A DNA stretch of 64,000 nt from the NCBI RefSeq assembly GCF_032854445.1, contig NC_088299.1, forward strand, positions 19,087,608-19,151,607. Reading direction: 5' to 3'. This document shows, one piece after another, positions 54,501 through 58,375 of the stretch. Origin of the DNA: Liolophura sinensis. Lineage: Eukaryota; Mollusca; Polyplacophora; Chitonida; Chitonidae. The notes beneath the pieces are model-generated. The model had not been told where the DNA came from. It saw nothing but the letters and a program-made list of their open reading frames with translations, and did no database searches. Position numbers and translations under genes: made by a program. The number at the start of each line of letters is the position of its first letter. Within the stretch, counting starts at the first letter, position 1.

Positions 54501-56830
54501 CTTGCCTCTCACTGTGACGGTTTTCCTCTCAGTATCACGGTTAGCGTCCGTTCTCGGTTACAGTGTAGACTATACTTTTTGGGGTTATACGTTAGTAGTA
54601 TTACCGTGCATTAGTTTCCGTTCACAGCTGTGTAACCTTTACATTGATTTCTGCCTCGACGTATAGTGCACAGCCACAGTTTGATAACATATAGTCAATT
54701 ATCTGTTCTGACAATGTGATACGAGACACGAGACATGATTTATGCACGCTGGTGACTGCTGTTGGCAATTCCGCTCTGATGTACGGTACTTTGTGTTGTC
54801 CTTTGTAGTCTAACGGGACATTCCTGGAGCACAAAGGTATGATGGCGGGAGGAGAGCACAAACCCACGTATAAGGTGAGCCAAATCCCGCGATGACCCTC
54901 CAAATTAAGTACTGTTTTAACAATACATATTGTAGACATGCATTTACCTGTTTCACCTGTTCACAAGAAGTTTTCCCTTATCCGACGGCAATCACATGTA
55001 TTGCTGATGGAAACCGGATTACCGGGAGTAGATCATGCAGCGCCCTTCGCCAGTTACCTGAAACCCTCCCTCCCTTCTGTTTTAGTTTAATGGGCGAGAT
55101 ATTGAGATATAAGTGTAAAGCTGGCATTATTCATTCAGAATCGACTATACAGCTTTGCGGACTATGTTAATGAGAAGCTAAGCTTATATACTTCCCAACC
55201 GCATTATAATCCAAGCCGGACATTTTAATCCAAGCCCGACATGATAACCCAAGTCCAACATTATAATCCAAGCCGGACATTATCATCCAAGTCGGATATT
55301 ATCATCCAAGTCGGACATTATAACCCAAGCCGGACATTATAATCGAAGTCGGACATTATAATCCAAGGCGGACATTATAACCTTTTATCAACTTAGATTA
55401 TAATGTTAAAAGTAAAGAATGGAATAAAATAACGAGCTCGGCGACGGTGGAAAAAAAAACATTTCTGACTTAAGTCAAAGATTTACAACATCGTCACAAT
55501 GTTTACTGTTTGGAGTACATTTGCCTTAAGGTAACATTAGTGACTTGGTCAAAAGTTTAATTTCTAAGGCCCCCAAGAAGCTCAAAAATGATATTTCAAA
55601 TTTTGACTTTATACAGAAATAGCTTTGTGTTTTCGGGCCCCGGACCTCTTCTTCCCCAAAGCCTTCAAGAATGATTCGATTTTATATCTCTTGTATATGT
55701 GCAGCACGTTGCCACGCATCAACGTGGAGTTGGGCATGAACGTGTGGGTGAGTTTGTGTTCAGCTCTTTCCTAGCTCCTTACCACTTATTTCTTACAGGA
55801 CATGATGGCGAAGATAGTGGAGAGGTTTGTGTACGATATGACCACGGGAGGGGAGGGGGACACTGAAGGTAAGTAATTATGATCCCCTGGGGTGCCGAAC
55901 TGAGGCCGCTAGAAGTAGTACCCAAGCTGTACCTCATTGCCGGTTGAGAGAGACCGTACATAGCGTAATATCAATGTCTTGTGCAGACATCGTAACCGTA
56001 AAATACAACATCCTATTTGTTACAAAATGCATTGTTAACGGTTAATGGCTTAGAAGTATGTTTACTAGAAAATAAACTAGATATGATGTGAGATGAAAAT
56101 GTATTTAGGAATGTTAATTGATTGACAAAAAGCAGACCCAAACATTGATTTATTATTTTATCTCATTGCAGTTTTACGCCGTACTCAAGAATATTTCACA
56201 TGTATGAAGGCATTTCAAAAGAGTTGACATTGTATTTAAAATCTTTTGGAAATACTTTTACAGGAGGTGGCCTAAATCGTTTATTGTTGGTAATGGGTTA
56301 ACTCATCCAGATTGCGCGTTGCCCTTTCATGCTTGAAAACCACTTCACGTTCTATTTTATAACTGTATACCATTGCGTCTTCTCTTGCAGACGAACTCGA
56401 TGGGCTCCGACAGGAAGTGATATTCCTTAGGCGCCACCTGGTGACCAGCATGGAGTTACAGGACAAACAGCTAAAGGAATGCCGGAATGAAATCAATGAG
56501 TTGAAGAACGCGATCACGGGCTTGAACTCTGCCCAGAGCGAGACTTTCCACCTGTCCGTGGAGGTGGGTCAGAAGACTCAAATATCTCTGTCAGAGATCA
56601 GTCGTCAGTTACAGGAACTTTCTCAGAACCAAGTGTTGTCTTTCCAAGGTGCCTCCAGTCTGGGACATTCCAGGTTGACCGCTATGGAGTTGGCGAGACT
56701 CCGATGTATACCGCCTGCCGTGCCCGGGGCAAAAAGGCGGAGCGAGGAGTCACTACAGAGTCGCGACTCCTCCGACTACGGGCCACCCGATCGTTGGGTG
56801 GACGACCCACCCTATCTGAATCACAGGTGA
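4371..56830 (+). CDS. TRPC: TRPC-type cation channel gene, 17 exons, 5' end not found
   Basis: Exon chain: 4371-4547, 13044-13526, 16707-16886, 19957-20121, 21392-21642, 39129-39268, 39701-39800, 40230-40381, 42117-42268, 45287-45485, 46186-46389, 47967-48041, 50729-50761, 52399-52464, 54809-54874, 55799-55868, 56391-56830. Every boundary shows GT-AG, and phases agree except inside 21392-21642. The product would be a plasma-membrane, tetrameric, Ca2+-permeable non-selective cation channel, of the kind gated downstream of phospholipase C in this family (family knowledge). Seen directly: ankyrin-like repeats, an H-x4-C-x-C-x2-C zinc site, FVAHP, six hydrophobic helices, LNMLIAMM in S6, the TRP box EWKFAR, LPPP, and a C-terminal coiled coil. 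The stretch [14 protein letters not shown] recalls the TRPC3/6/7 type, but the overall divergence suggests an invertebrate TRPC, so I do not assign a paralogue. The first exon and promoter are missing, and the single frame break could be an assembly error or a real lesion. Confidence 0.93.
7508..7580 (+). mobile_element. SINE family B tail remnant
   Basis: The phrase GTCGTCATATATTTGAAAAA, then a diverged 'GAAGTACGATGTTAAAACCC' and CTCACTGACTC, matches the 3' end of the complete copy at 34423-34787. It is a degenerate 5'-truncated fragment. Confidence 0.6.
8582..9583. repeat. Large two-block minisatellite (42/43-bp then 48-bp units)
   Basis: About 22 units share ACGTTACACAACGACACCTG ... CTCTTC..CTGCCTT. 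Units before about 9010 have 42-43 bp and read CCTGAACAAC. Units after about 9020 have 48 bp and read CCTGAAGTAAACAAC, a 6-bp insertion that then spread through the second block. The 48-bp block is a multiple of three, which explains the 179-codon open frame at 9051-9590. Confidence 0.95.
11786..11858. repeat. Short tandem duplication
   Basis: The phrase GTAATGTATATATCGTGATG occurs twice, about 29 bp apart, the second copy after GCTA. Two copies only. Confidence 0.7.
12396..12612. repeat. ~30-bp minisatellite with TATAGGCCTA core
   Basis: About seven units of TTTATAGGCCTACTCTTTTT plus CATCCCATCA. Each contains the palindrome TAGGCCTA (StuI core AGGCCT). The array becomes degenerate at both ends. 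Confidence 0.88.
13044..13526 (+). CDS. TRPC: TRPC channel exon B: ankyrin repeats and zinc site
   Basis: 161 codons, phase 0, acceptor TCTATTTTCAG and donor AAG|GTAAAT. It begins [13 protein letters not shown] and holds two further ankyrin-type units, around [20 protein letters not shown] and [20 protein letters not shown]. Next come [12 protein letters not shown], an H-x4-C-x-C-x2-C arrangement matching the zinc-binding His-Cys-Cys-Cys site described for TRPC channels, and then [16 protein letters not shown] and [14 protein letters not shown]. The RINAYKGLASPAYLSL-like stretch is among the most conserved parts of the TRPC N terminus, which makes this the best single diagnostic exon. It is the largest internal exon. 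Confidence 0.96.
13886..14888. repeat. ~52-bp minisatellite, about 19 units, with an inverted unit at its left edge
   Basis: Units read CTTGTGTACTTGTCACCAAT, then GGTAGCCTGTTGTGGCACCT and CTCTCCGTTACC, with substitutions and indels. At the left boundary a partial unit (13892-13915) is followed after 5 nt by its inverted copy (13921-13944), giving a hairpin. Open frames here ([18 protein letters not shown] types) are repeat artefacts. Confidence 0.95.
15406..15676. repeat. (CCATA/CCACA)n pentanucleotide satellite
   Basis: About 270 bp of ACCATACCAC pentamers, the two variants mixed without clear order. It is open in several frames on both strands, which accounts for the [10 protein letters not shown]- and YHTIPYHT-type peptides. 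Confidence 0.97.
16707..16886 (+). CDS. TRPC: TRPC channel exon C: linker helices after the ankyrin domain
   Basis: 60 codons, phase 0, acceptor TGTATCTTACAG and donor AAG|GTGAGC. The peptide starts [20 protein letters not shown] and ends MAVINKEKK. It corresponds to the family's 'DYxxL...C.dFvv.LLd.cR...Eve.iLn' segment and the basic 'lklAIkyevKk' helix that runs into FVAHP. Sequence beyond the donor stays open for a few codons but leaves the family pattern at once, which supports the splice call. Confidence 0.94.
18038..18106. repeat. GTGCCAGGGT / GTATCAGGGT short array
   Basis: Six or so alternating ~10-bp units of GTGCCAGG and GTRTCAGG type. A G-rich strand on +. Confidence 0.8.
19587..19654. 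repeat. (TA)34 microsatellite
   Basis: 68 bp of uninterrupted TA dinucleotides about 300 bp upstream of exon D. Probably length-variable, and assembly length may be unreliable. Confidence 0.98.
19957..20121 (+). CDS. TRPC: TRPC channel exon D: FVAHP motif and pre-S1 hydrophobic helix
   Basis: 55 codons, phase 0, acceptor CTGTTTCTAG and donor AAG|GTAAGA. It begins exactly with [20 protein letters not shown], the family hallmark 'KkFVAHPnCQ..L..iWYe', followed by a hydrophobic segment [20 protein letters not shown] ending FLPKAK. In TRPC structures this region holds the pre-S1 elbow and part of the membrane-dipping helices (family knowledge). Confidence 0.96.
20122..21391 (+). other. Intron 4, about 1.3 kb
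   Basis: GTAAGA...TTTTCAG. No repeat array or mobile element recognised. It appears to be ordinary unique AT-rich intron sequence. Confidence 0.8.
21392..21642 (+). CDS. TRPC: TRPC channel exon E: S1 to start of S2, with apparent frameshift
   Basis: Acceptor CTGATTTTCAG, donor GTGG|GTAAGT. The first part reads [20 protein letters not shown] and continues through a hydrophobic S1, matching the TRPC 'RSPfmKFvaH..S' pattern in phase 0. The 3' part reads [20 protein letters not shown] in a different frame; it matches the 'eW.I..WV.G' S2 entry and joins in phase with exon F ([10 protein letters not shown]). The exon is 251 nt, whereas phases at both ends require 3n+1, so there is one nucleotide too many (or two too few) between about 21490 and 21562. 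The S1 frame stops at TGA 21563-21565. It could be an assembly indel, an allele-specific lesion or a pseudogenising mutation. No tiny GT-AG intron resolves it. Confidence 0.85.
22524..22795 (+). mobile_element. tRNA-derived SINE, family A, full length with target-site duplication
   Basis: The head GGGGCCTCCGTGGCTCAGTC has a box A-like TGGCTCAGTCGG. A box B-like GTGAGTTTAAGTTCAGC follows, then the body with CCTGCGGATGGTCGTGGGTT and GTGAAATATTCTTGAG, and the tail CACCAATCAAATAAATAAAT. It is flanked by a perfect 14-bp duplication TATATCAGGATTCA (22510-22523 and 22796-22809), which fixes both ends. The intact duplication implies a fairly recent insertion by LINE-driven target-primed reverse transcription (family knowledge). 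Confidence 0.95.
23408..23552. repeat. ~26-bp minisatellite
   Basis: About 5.5 units of GAGACACCTGGGAGGCAGGC plus ATGTGA, with small indels. CACCTG (an E-box core) recurs in each unit. Confidence 0.88.
24210..24225. repeat. 16-nt G homopolymer
   Basis: An uninterrupted G run followed by TGCGGGGGCCG. Error-prone for sequencing and a possible G-quadruplex. Confidence 0.95.
24740..25085. repeat. 52-bp CpG-containing minisatellite
   Basis: About 6.5 units of AGCTAGTCGCCGGAAACAAT, then ATCACGCAGTGGGCGGCAGG and CGAAAACCCGTGC. It is markedly richer in CpG than the surrounding AT-rich intron. Confidence 0.92.
26474..26570 (-). mobile_element. tRNA-like fragment, possible SINE head
   Basis: On the minus strand a box B-like GGTTCAAATCC follows a TGACTCCCAGTCA hairpin and a leading CTGCTAAGGGACTGC. 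It resembles a tRNA-derived SINE head. I could not fold a convincing functional tRNA, and no tail is recognised. Confidence 0.35.
27620..28030. repeat. ~66-bp minisatellite
   Basis: About six units contain TGCCTCTTTGCTTTGATGTT, then AATCGTGTAGTCCACATATA and TTGTCCTCGCAGCTGCAATACAATA. Edge copies are degenerate, central copies nearly identical. Confidence 0.92.
30123..30212 (-). mobile_element. SINE family A, 3'-end fragment
   Basis: TTATTGGTGTTTTACGCCGA ... ACGACGGCGACCGGCATTAT and GGTGGGAGGAAAACGGGCAG are the minus-strand 3' half of family A. The head is missing. Confidence 0.75.
30690..31700. repeat. ~37-bp satellite in two diverged subfamilies
   Basis: The left part (30690-31070) has about ten nearly identical units of TGCTGACGTGGTCAAACCTT plus GTCATACATACACCGAT. 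The right part (31070-31700) has about 17 diverged units of GATGTGCCCAAACTTGGTCA plus TATGTACACATGTTGCT. Both share phase and skeleton, so one array has a homogenised and an old block. There is no unique spacer between units. Confidence 0.9.
33194..33390 (+). mobile_element. SINE family A inserted in the satellite, internally deleted
   Basis: Head GGGCTCCTCCGTGGCTCAGT, then a jump from GGTTAGCGCT straight to a GGGTTGGCTTCC-like segment, so about 70 bp including box B is missing. Body and AATCAAATAAATAAAT tail are present. It is flanked by the 12-bp duplication ATAGCAGCTCTG (33182-33193, 33391-33402), which is itself satellite sequence. Confidence 0.93.
33541..33647. repeat. 24-bp perfect inverted repeat (foldback)
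   Basis: Left arm 33543-33566 (AGATAGGTATAGATGTCATT...) is exactly complementary to right arm 33621-33644, with a 54-nt loop. With one mismatch the pairing extends outwards several bases into the satellite. Confidence 0.85.
33750..33870 (+). mobile_element. tRNA-like sequence, candidate head of a third SINE family
   Basis: A box A-like TTGGTCGAGTGGTCTAGACG and a perfect box B GGTTCGAAACC lie about 50 bp apart, with a TGACTCTGAGGTCGC segment between them. The spacing and extra arm resemble a class II (Leu/Ser type) tRNA. No CCA or clean acceptor stem was seen, so a retroposed derivative is more likely than a working gene. Confidence 0.5.
34423..34787 (+). mobile_element. tRNA-derived SINE, family B, full length with target-site duplication
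   Basis: The head CCCGGATAGCACAGTTGGTA, then GAGCGTCCGCTTCGGGACCG, looks like a tRNA box A region. The box B-like part is degenerate (GGATCAATCC). The body contains TCAGCATGAAGGGGATAGTG and TCAGTGAAGCAGCAC, and the 3' end reads GTTGAGTACGACGTTAAACC plus CACTCACTC. A perfect 13-bp duplication CCATGATGTTACA flanks it (34410-34422, 34788-34800). I associate this family with mollusc genomes (from memory). Confidence 0.93.
36037..36153. mobile_element. 117-bp foldback element, MITE-like
   Basis: Arms CATAATGCAAAAGCATAGAT... (36037-36059) and its inverse (36131-36153) agree at 22 of 23 positions. A second inner pair AAAAACTGACAA / TTGTCATTTTTT lengthens the stem to about 38 bp with gaps. No coding capacity and no clear target duplication. 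Confidence 0.6.
36190..36505. repeat. ~44-bp minisatellite
   Basis: About seven units of TTGACTATATTAACTTCCCT plus TCGCTACAGTAGCAATGCTTT. Each unit carries CTACAG after a pyrimidine-rich run, resembling a weak 3' splice site. Confidence 0.88.
39129..39268 (+). CDS. TRPC: TRPC channel exon F: S2 end to S3
   Basis: Acceptor CATTTCAG, donor AAG|GTAAGA. With the split glycine codon it reads [20 protein letters not shown], then [20 protein letters not shown]. This matches the TRPC 'lWsE.KelweeGpreyl...WNvlDFgmlsif.asf' S2-S3 stretch. 140 nt: two bases finishing the codon begun in exon E, then 46 codons, leaving in phase 0. The alignment to exon E proves the 17.5-kb intron between them. Confidence 0.94.
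39269..39700 (+). other. Intron 6, 432 bp
   Basis: GTAAGA...TTCTTTTAG. Mostly occupied by a degenerate family A SINE; otherwise nothing recognised. Confidence 0.85.
39455..39616 (+). mobile_element. SINE family A, 5'-truncated and diverged
   Basis: Contains CTGCGGATGGTTGTGGGTTT, CGTACAAGTGAAATATTTTT and CACCAATCAAATAAATAAAT. Only the 3' two thirds remain. Confidence 0.85.
39701..39800 (+). CDS. TRPC: TRPC channel exon G: S3-S4 linker
   Basis: 33 codons plus one base (phase 1 exit); acceptor TTTTCTTTTAG, donor CCAG|GTCAGG. The peptide [20 protein letters not shown], then [13 protein letters not shown], is charged and matches the family in position rather than sequence; the TRPC counterpart starts 'A..YVD...'. 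It is supported by exact phase agreement with both neighbours. Confidence 0.85.
39801..40229 (+). other. Intron 7, 429 bp
   Basis: GTCAGG...CTCTTTCAG. Contains a diverged family A SINE at 39949-40178. Confidence 0.85.
39949..40178 (+). mobile_element. SINE family A, diverged copy
   Basis: Starts at GAGGCCGGGGCAGCACAATG with CCCAGGAGCCTTTCACCAAT, runs through GTGGTCATGGGTTTCCACCC and ends ACGGCGTAAAACACCAATCA. Box A is damaged, and there is an indel at the ACGTGAAATGTTCTTGCTTA region. Confidence 0.85.
40230..40381 (+). CDS. TRPC: TRPC channel exon H: S4 and S4-S5 linker
   Basis: Acceptor CTCTTTCAG, donor AAC|GTAAGA; two bases complete exon G's last codon, then 50 codons. The peptide [20 protein letters not shown], then [20 protein letters not shown] and [11 protein letters not shown], matches the family stretch 'W.p.dP.liaEGlfAianvlsFsRi.yilPan...GPlQISLGR' almost residue for residue. 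One of the most diagnostic exons for TRPC. Confidence 0.97.
40382..42116 (+). other. Intron 8, 1.7 kb, made almost entirely of 3' splice-site repeats
   Basis: GTAAGA at 40382; the true acceptor TTTGACAG ends at 42116. Only 40382-40597 is unique sequence, and the rest is the array described next. Confidence 0.93.
40598..42116 (+). repeat. Minisatellite of duplicated splice acceptor plus exon start, about 27 units
   Basis: 54-55-bp units read GACATTCTCCGGTTCATGAT, then GATGTTGATCATTTACTTGT and TTTCTCTTTGACAG. Each ends in a pyrimidine-rich run and CAG like the genuine acceptor, then repeats the first coding bases of exon I (codons for DILRFMM). Two unit types occur: GATGTTGATCATTTACTTG with CTCTTTGACAG, and GATATTGATATCTTTACTTG with CTCCTCAACAG. 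Most units keep AG at the acceptor position; a few have ACGG or ACAT. The last unit passes directly into exon I at 42117. The repeat also imitates the exon further in (MMMLIIYLF against MMIFLLIIV), as if the founding unit were a copy of the exon's own 5' end. Confidence 0.95.
42117..42268 (+). CDS. TRPC: TRPC channel exon I: S5 and pre-pore loop
   Basis: 50 codons plus two bases (phase 2 exit), acceptor TTTGACAG, donor GGAAA|GTAAGG. It starts [20 protein letters not shown], matching the TRPC S5 pattern 'kDIfkFmviFi.vf.AFm.Gm', and continues [20 protein letters not shown], then [11 protein letters not shown] chose this last repeat unit because only here does the frame continue as S5; every earlier unit diverges after about 10 codons and meets a stop or frame change. 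The long pre-pore loop is characteristic of invertebrate TRPC channels (inference). Confidence 0.95.
42476..42564. repeat. (GAC/GAT)n trinucleotide tract
   Basis: About 30 trinucleotides, ACGACGACG passing into ATGATGATG. Gives Thr-rich and Met-rich artefactual frames. Confidence 0.93.
42830..42990 (+). mobile_element. SINE B-related fragment
   Basis: GTGTTCCAGTGAGGCAGCAC and CTTGCCACGATATGGCTGAG resemble internal and 3' parts of family B-like mollusc SINEs (compare CTCAGTGAAGCAGCAC in 34423-34787). Head and tail are missing. Confidence 0.5.
43018..43985. repeat. 31-bp minisatellite carrying E-box-like cores, about 31 units
   Basis: Units read TGTGTACAGATGTATAGGTT plus ACAGCAACACG. Across the unit junction CACGTG (palindromic E-box) or CACATG is formed in almost every copy. 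Units lose or gain a GT dinucleotide. Confidence 0.95.
44895..44965 (+). mobile_element. SINE 3'-end fragment
   Basis: CGCCACGATATGGCTGCAAA, then ATAGCCGATGTGGCGTTATG, is similar to the fragment at 42830 and to mollusc SINE tails that end 'gacgttaaac'. Just upstream (44820-44895) a CTTCGTATAAGTGAAATATTCTTC phrase is a piece of family A. Confidence 0.5.
45287..45485 (+). CDS. TRPC: TRPC channel exon J: pore and S6
   Basis: One base completes the codon from exon I (AA|T), then 66 codons, phase 0 exit; acceptor TTTTCCAG, donor GCG|GTGAGT. The peptide [20 protein letters not shown] holds the pore helix and selectivity region (FW..FGL, family 'LFW..FGL'). It is followed by S6, [20 protein letters not shown] then [14 protein letters not shown], ending on the family S6 signature '[11 protein letters not shown]..Sfq.I'. 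The change of LFW to VFW in the pore helix is a small departure. Confidence 0.97.
45486..46185 (+). other. Intron 10, 700 bp
   Basis: GTGAGT...CCCACAG. A SINE A tail remnant (AAACACCAATCAAATAAGTA, about 45913-45940); otherwise nothing recognised. Confidence 0.8.
46186..46389 (+). CDS. TRPC: TRPC channel exon K: TRP box and proximal C terminus
   Basis: 68 codons, phase 0 at both ends, acceptor GACCCACAG, donor [29 protein letters not shown] contains the TRP box EWKFAR, and [20 protein letters not shown] matches the family 'dG.TLPpPfn.iPsPKs' segment. A Cys-rich tail [15 protein letters not shown] follows. The TRP helix couples the gate to the cytoplasmic domain (family knowledge). This exon alone identifies the protein as TRPC. 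Confidence 0.98.
46390..47966 (+). other. Intron 11, about 1.6 kb
   Basis: GTAGGT...TTTCCCCAG. No array or SINE recognised. Open frame 46338-46799 starts inside exon K out of frame and is not coding. Confidence 0.8.
47967..48041 (+). CDS. TRPC: TRPC channel exon L: C-terminal linker, possible alternative end
   Basis: 25 codons from [20 protein letters not shown] to SRDSK, phase 0, acceptor TTTCCCCAG, donor AAG|GTTACT. The donor is weak. If it is not used, the frame continues nine codons (VTKGAGLS) to a TGA ending at 48068, which would give a channel truncated before the coiled coil. There is no close family match; placement rests on phase and position. Confidence 0.65.
49366..49398. repeat. 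CCACC/CCA simple repeat
   Basis: About 33 bp of CCACCACCACC-type sequence on +. Confidence 0.9.
49565..49696 (+). mobile_element. SINE family A, 5'-truncated
   Basis: CAGCCTGCGGATGGTCGTGG, CTCCCACCATAATGCTGGCC and TATAAGTGAAATAATCTTCA with an AAATAAATAATTATTT end. The head is absent. Confidence 0.85.
50729..50761 (+). CDS. TRPC: TRPC channel exon M: 33-nt microexon
   Basis: 11 codons, [11 protein letters not shown], between a strong acceptor (CTCTCTCTCCTCACAG) and donor CAG|GTAAGA, phase 0 at both ends. Acidic and Gly-rich. Because length is a multiple of three, it can be skipped or included without changing frame, so it is a likely cassette exon. No homology evidence. Confidence 0.6.
50762..52398 (+). 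other. Intron 13, about 1.6 kb
   Basis: GTAAGA...ATTTCCAG. Contains a minus-strand SINE A fragment at 51475-51625. The open frame 52119-52406 (minus) overlaps the next exon antisense and is not supported. Confidence 0.75.
51475..51625 (-). mobile_element. SINE family A, 3' part
   Basis: AATTTATTTATTTTATAGGT, TTACGTCGTACTCAAAATAT and ACCCACGACCATCCGCAGGT are the inverted 3' two thirds of family A. Confidence 0.85.
52399..52464 (+). CDS. TRPC: TRPC channel exon N: 66-nt C-terminal exon
   Basis: 22 codons [20 protein letters not shown] plus NE, phase 0, acceptor CCATTTCCAG, donor GAG|GTAATG. No family motif. Its place rests on splice sites, phase symmetry and lying between supported exons. Probably a cassette. 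Confidence 0.6.
53417..53549. repeat. ~62-bp tandem duplication
   Basis: GACCCATTTACCTGTCA..CTGTATGA and AGAAA.GGCAAGTTGTTTGT plus AGATACCGTCT occur twice head to tail with a few differences. Confidence 0.85.
54286..54545. repeat. ~20-bp minisatellite
   Basis: About 12 units of CTTGCCTCTCAGTGTGAAGG with variants at the last positions, ending about 260 bp before exon O. Confidence 0.9.
54809..54874 (+). CDS. TRPC: TRPC channel exon O: 66-nt C-terminal exon
   Basis: 22 codons [20 protein letters not shown] plus YK, phase 0, acceptor GTCCTTTGTAG, donor AAG|GTGAGC. The end, PTYK joined to exon P's [14 protein letters not shown], matches the family 'kyQ.iMk.lvkRYv' segment, the conserved helix that binds calmodulin and the IP3 receptor in TRPC channels. 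That makes this exon better supported than L to N. Confidence 0.78.
54875..55798 (+). other. Intron 15, 924 bp
   Basis: GTGAGC...TTCTTACAG. Contains the 19-bp array at 55198-55384 and a 43-nt exon-like segment at 55705-55747. Confidence 0.8.
55198..55384. repeat. ~19-bp minisatellite
   Basis: About ten units of GGACATTATAATCCAAGYC with substitutions. Confidence 0.9.
55799..55868 (+). CDS. TRPC: TRPC channel exon P: CIRB-like helix
   Basis: 23 codons plus one base (phase 1 exit), acceptor TTCTTACAG, donor [30 protein letters not shown], then DTE, corresponds to the family 'iMkrLvkRYv.a' helix followed by an acidic hinge ahead of the coiled coil. Phase fits exon Q (G|AC). Confidence 0.85.
55869..56390 (+). 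other. Intron 16, 522 bp
   Basis: GTAAGT...TTCTCTTGCAG. A short SINE A 3' remnant on the minus strand (TTTTACGCCGTACTCAAGAA, 56171-56205); otherwise unremarkable. Confidence 0.85.
56391..56830 (+). CDS. TRPC: TRPC channel exon Q: C-terminal coiled coil and stop
   Basis: Acceptor TCTTCTCTTGCAG; two bases finish the split codon, then 145 codons and a TGA at 56828-56830. [20 protein letters not shown] begins a helix corresponding to the family 'lkeikqDIssLRyELle'. Long heptad-like stretches follow ([20 protein letters not shown], then [21 protein letters not shown]), fitting the tetramerising C-terminal coiled coil of TRPC channels. The tail is polar, with [16 protein letters not shown] and [15 protein letters not shown]. 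There is no classic PDZ-ligand end. The stop overlaps a good donor (CAG|GTGAGG), so a splice variant with a different tail is conceivable. Confidence 0.9.
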
Positions 56831-57065
56831 GGGAGAATCCCCCTGAATTCAGACTCTGGACCTGACAGGTGGCAACATAATGAAAGTGTTACAGTTGTCT
56901 CCCCTCATAAGGGCTTTCTGCGGGTGATCTTATATTCAAAGTAATGTTTACTTGGAACAATACGACGTTGCCATGAGATCAAGCTGTCAGTGTCTCATTA
57001 CAGCGCATTTTCATCGAAGGTGAAAACGCTCAGTATTCGGACGACAATTTGTAAAATTCTGTCGC

Positions 57066-57071
57066 AATAAA
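57066..57071 (+). promoter_or_regulatory. Candidate polyadenylation signal of the channel gene
   Basis: AATAAA about 236 bp after the stop codon, followed by a GT-rich stretch (CTTGCTGTGGGTAAG). A plausible 3' end. The AATAAA hexamer is frequent in this AT-rich DNA. Confidence 0.5.
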
Positions 57072-57432
57072 ACCTTGCTGTGGGTAAGAAATATACATAA
57101 ACATATACGGCTCACTACTCAACGGAGACATGCAGTCTTGCCAGGTCAAGGCTTTGATCTCCCAGCCTGGTCTGAACAGGATAATTAAGGTTGTATGGAT
57201 ATATGTTGAGTGTGTTTAATTCTTAAACCAAGAAACGTTTTGGGCTTTGTTAAAATTCCAGTGATCAGTAGCATGTTAGAAGAGTAACAGATGAAATAAT
57301 TATTAAAGTACATATTACGTGATTTTCTGCAGCGAACAGTAACATTCTCTATAGTATTTAGGACAATTTGCAATATTTGAAACAGCACCGACAGTATGTA
57401 GTCAGCCGAGAATGGTTTACTTTTTTGCAATA

Positions 57433-57574
57433 CTAGGGCCACTTTCACAAAGCTGCGTACGACATGTTTTATCGTACATACGCCGTACGATATTTTGTAC
57501 GTCACTATTGCCGTACTATTGTCATGTATGTGCGATATCGTACATGTACGACATCTTTGTAAAAGTGACCCCAG
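57433..57574. mobile_element. 142-bp terminal-inverted-repeat element, MITE-like
   Basis: CTAGGGCCACTTTCACAAAG (57433-57452) and the inverse of CTTTGTAAAAGTGACCCCAG (57555-57574) agree at 17 of 20 positions. The inside is palindromic and rich in CGTAC/GTACG. No coding capacity. I recall similar 'gggccactttcacaaag' repeats in mollusc DNA, unverified. Confidence 0.65.
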
Positions 57575-58375
57575 ACCTTGGTTACTATCGTTTTATTAGC
57601 TCTACATTTGTTTGTACGAAACAAATTTTTCCTACATCGAGCATAGCTGTGTACCTGTATAGCACATACAGCAGAATTCAAGAGAGGATAGCCTAATGGT
57701 TACTTATGGAGGGATGGAATTAATTCGGTAGTTGACAACCGTTGTGTTTTAGCAGAAGTACATAGAGAGACGTACGTCACTACGCCATGTGGGAGTTAGC
57801 AGCGTGTCAGTACATATTCTGGTTTGATTGACATGCAACTGGAGCGATCTTACCTGGAAAACGGGATGCTGAAGAATTATGGGAAATAGTTTGTCGTCTG
57901 CGAGTCATTCATCAGAGATGGCGGTCGTTGGTAACACGCTTTGTACTTTTCAACTCACTCCCAAAAACTGGGCTATCAGGCGTTCCATGACAAATTTGAT
58001 TGTTTCGTCTAGGATCCTGTGGGCGACTGAACATGTAAAAGCTGCATTTAGATCGAACATGACACTTCTCACCGCTCTCACCCATTGTACTGTAAAATTT
58101 GAACAGACTGCTTTGCGTCAATTTCATCTATGAAAAGAAATATCTCCATGCGGGAAAGTGAGATCGTCTGTGACTGAGTGAACCTATCAATGACATTGGA
58201 GAATATGTAGAAGACTAACCATATAAAATGAGTACGGCATATGTACTTCTGTCTCTCTATTGTATATGTACTTGCGCTATCTGTCATTAGAAAGGCTGTA
58301 TCTTCTGTACCGGTACCAGGTGTATTCTTACAGGTCCTCAGCCCCCTCCCTGTATATCTGATGTGACAGGATACC

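Larger units (their letters stand above)
52465..54808 (+). other. Intron 14, about 2.3 kb
   Basis: GTAATG...TCCTTTGTAG. Contains a 62-bp duplication (53417-53549) and a CTCAGTGTGA array (54286-54545). The rest is unrecognised. Confidence 0.75.

Noticed and set aside
57912-58133. Minus-strand frame with DLNAAFTCSVAHRILDETI, considered as a reverse transcriptase remnant
   Set aside because: No reverse transcriptase motif (such as the FADD box) follows, and the resemblance to 'AF..VdH..Ll' is too short.
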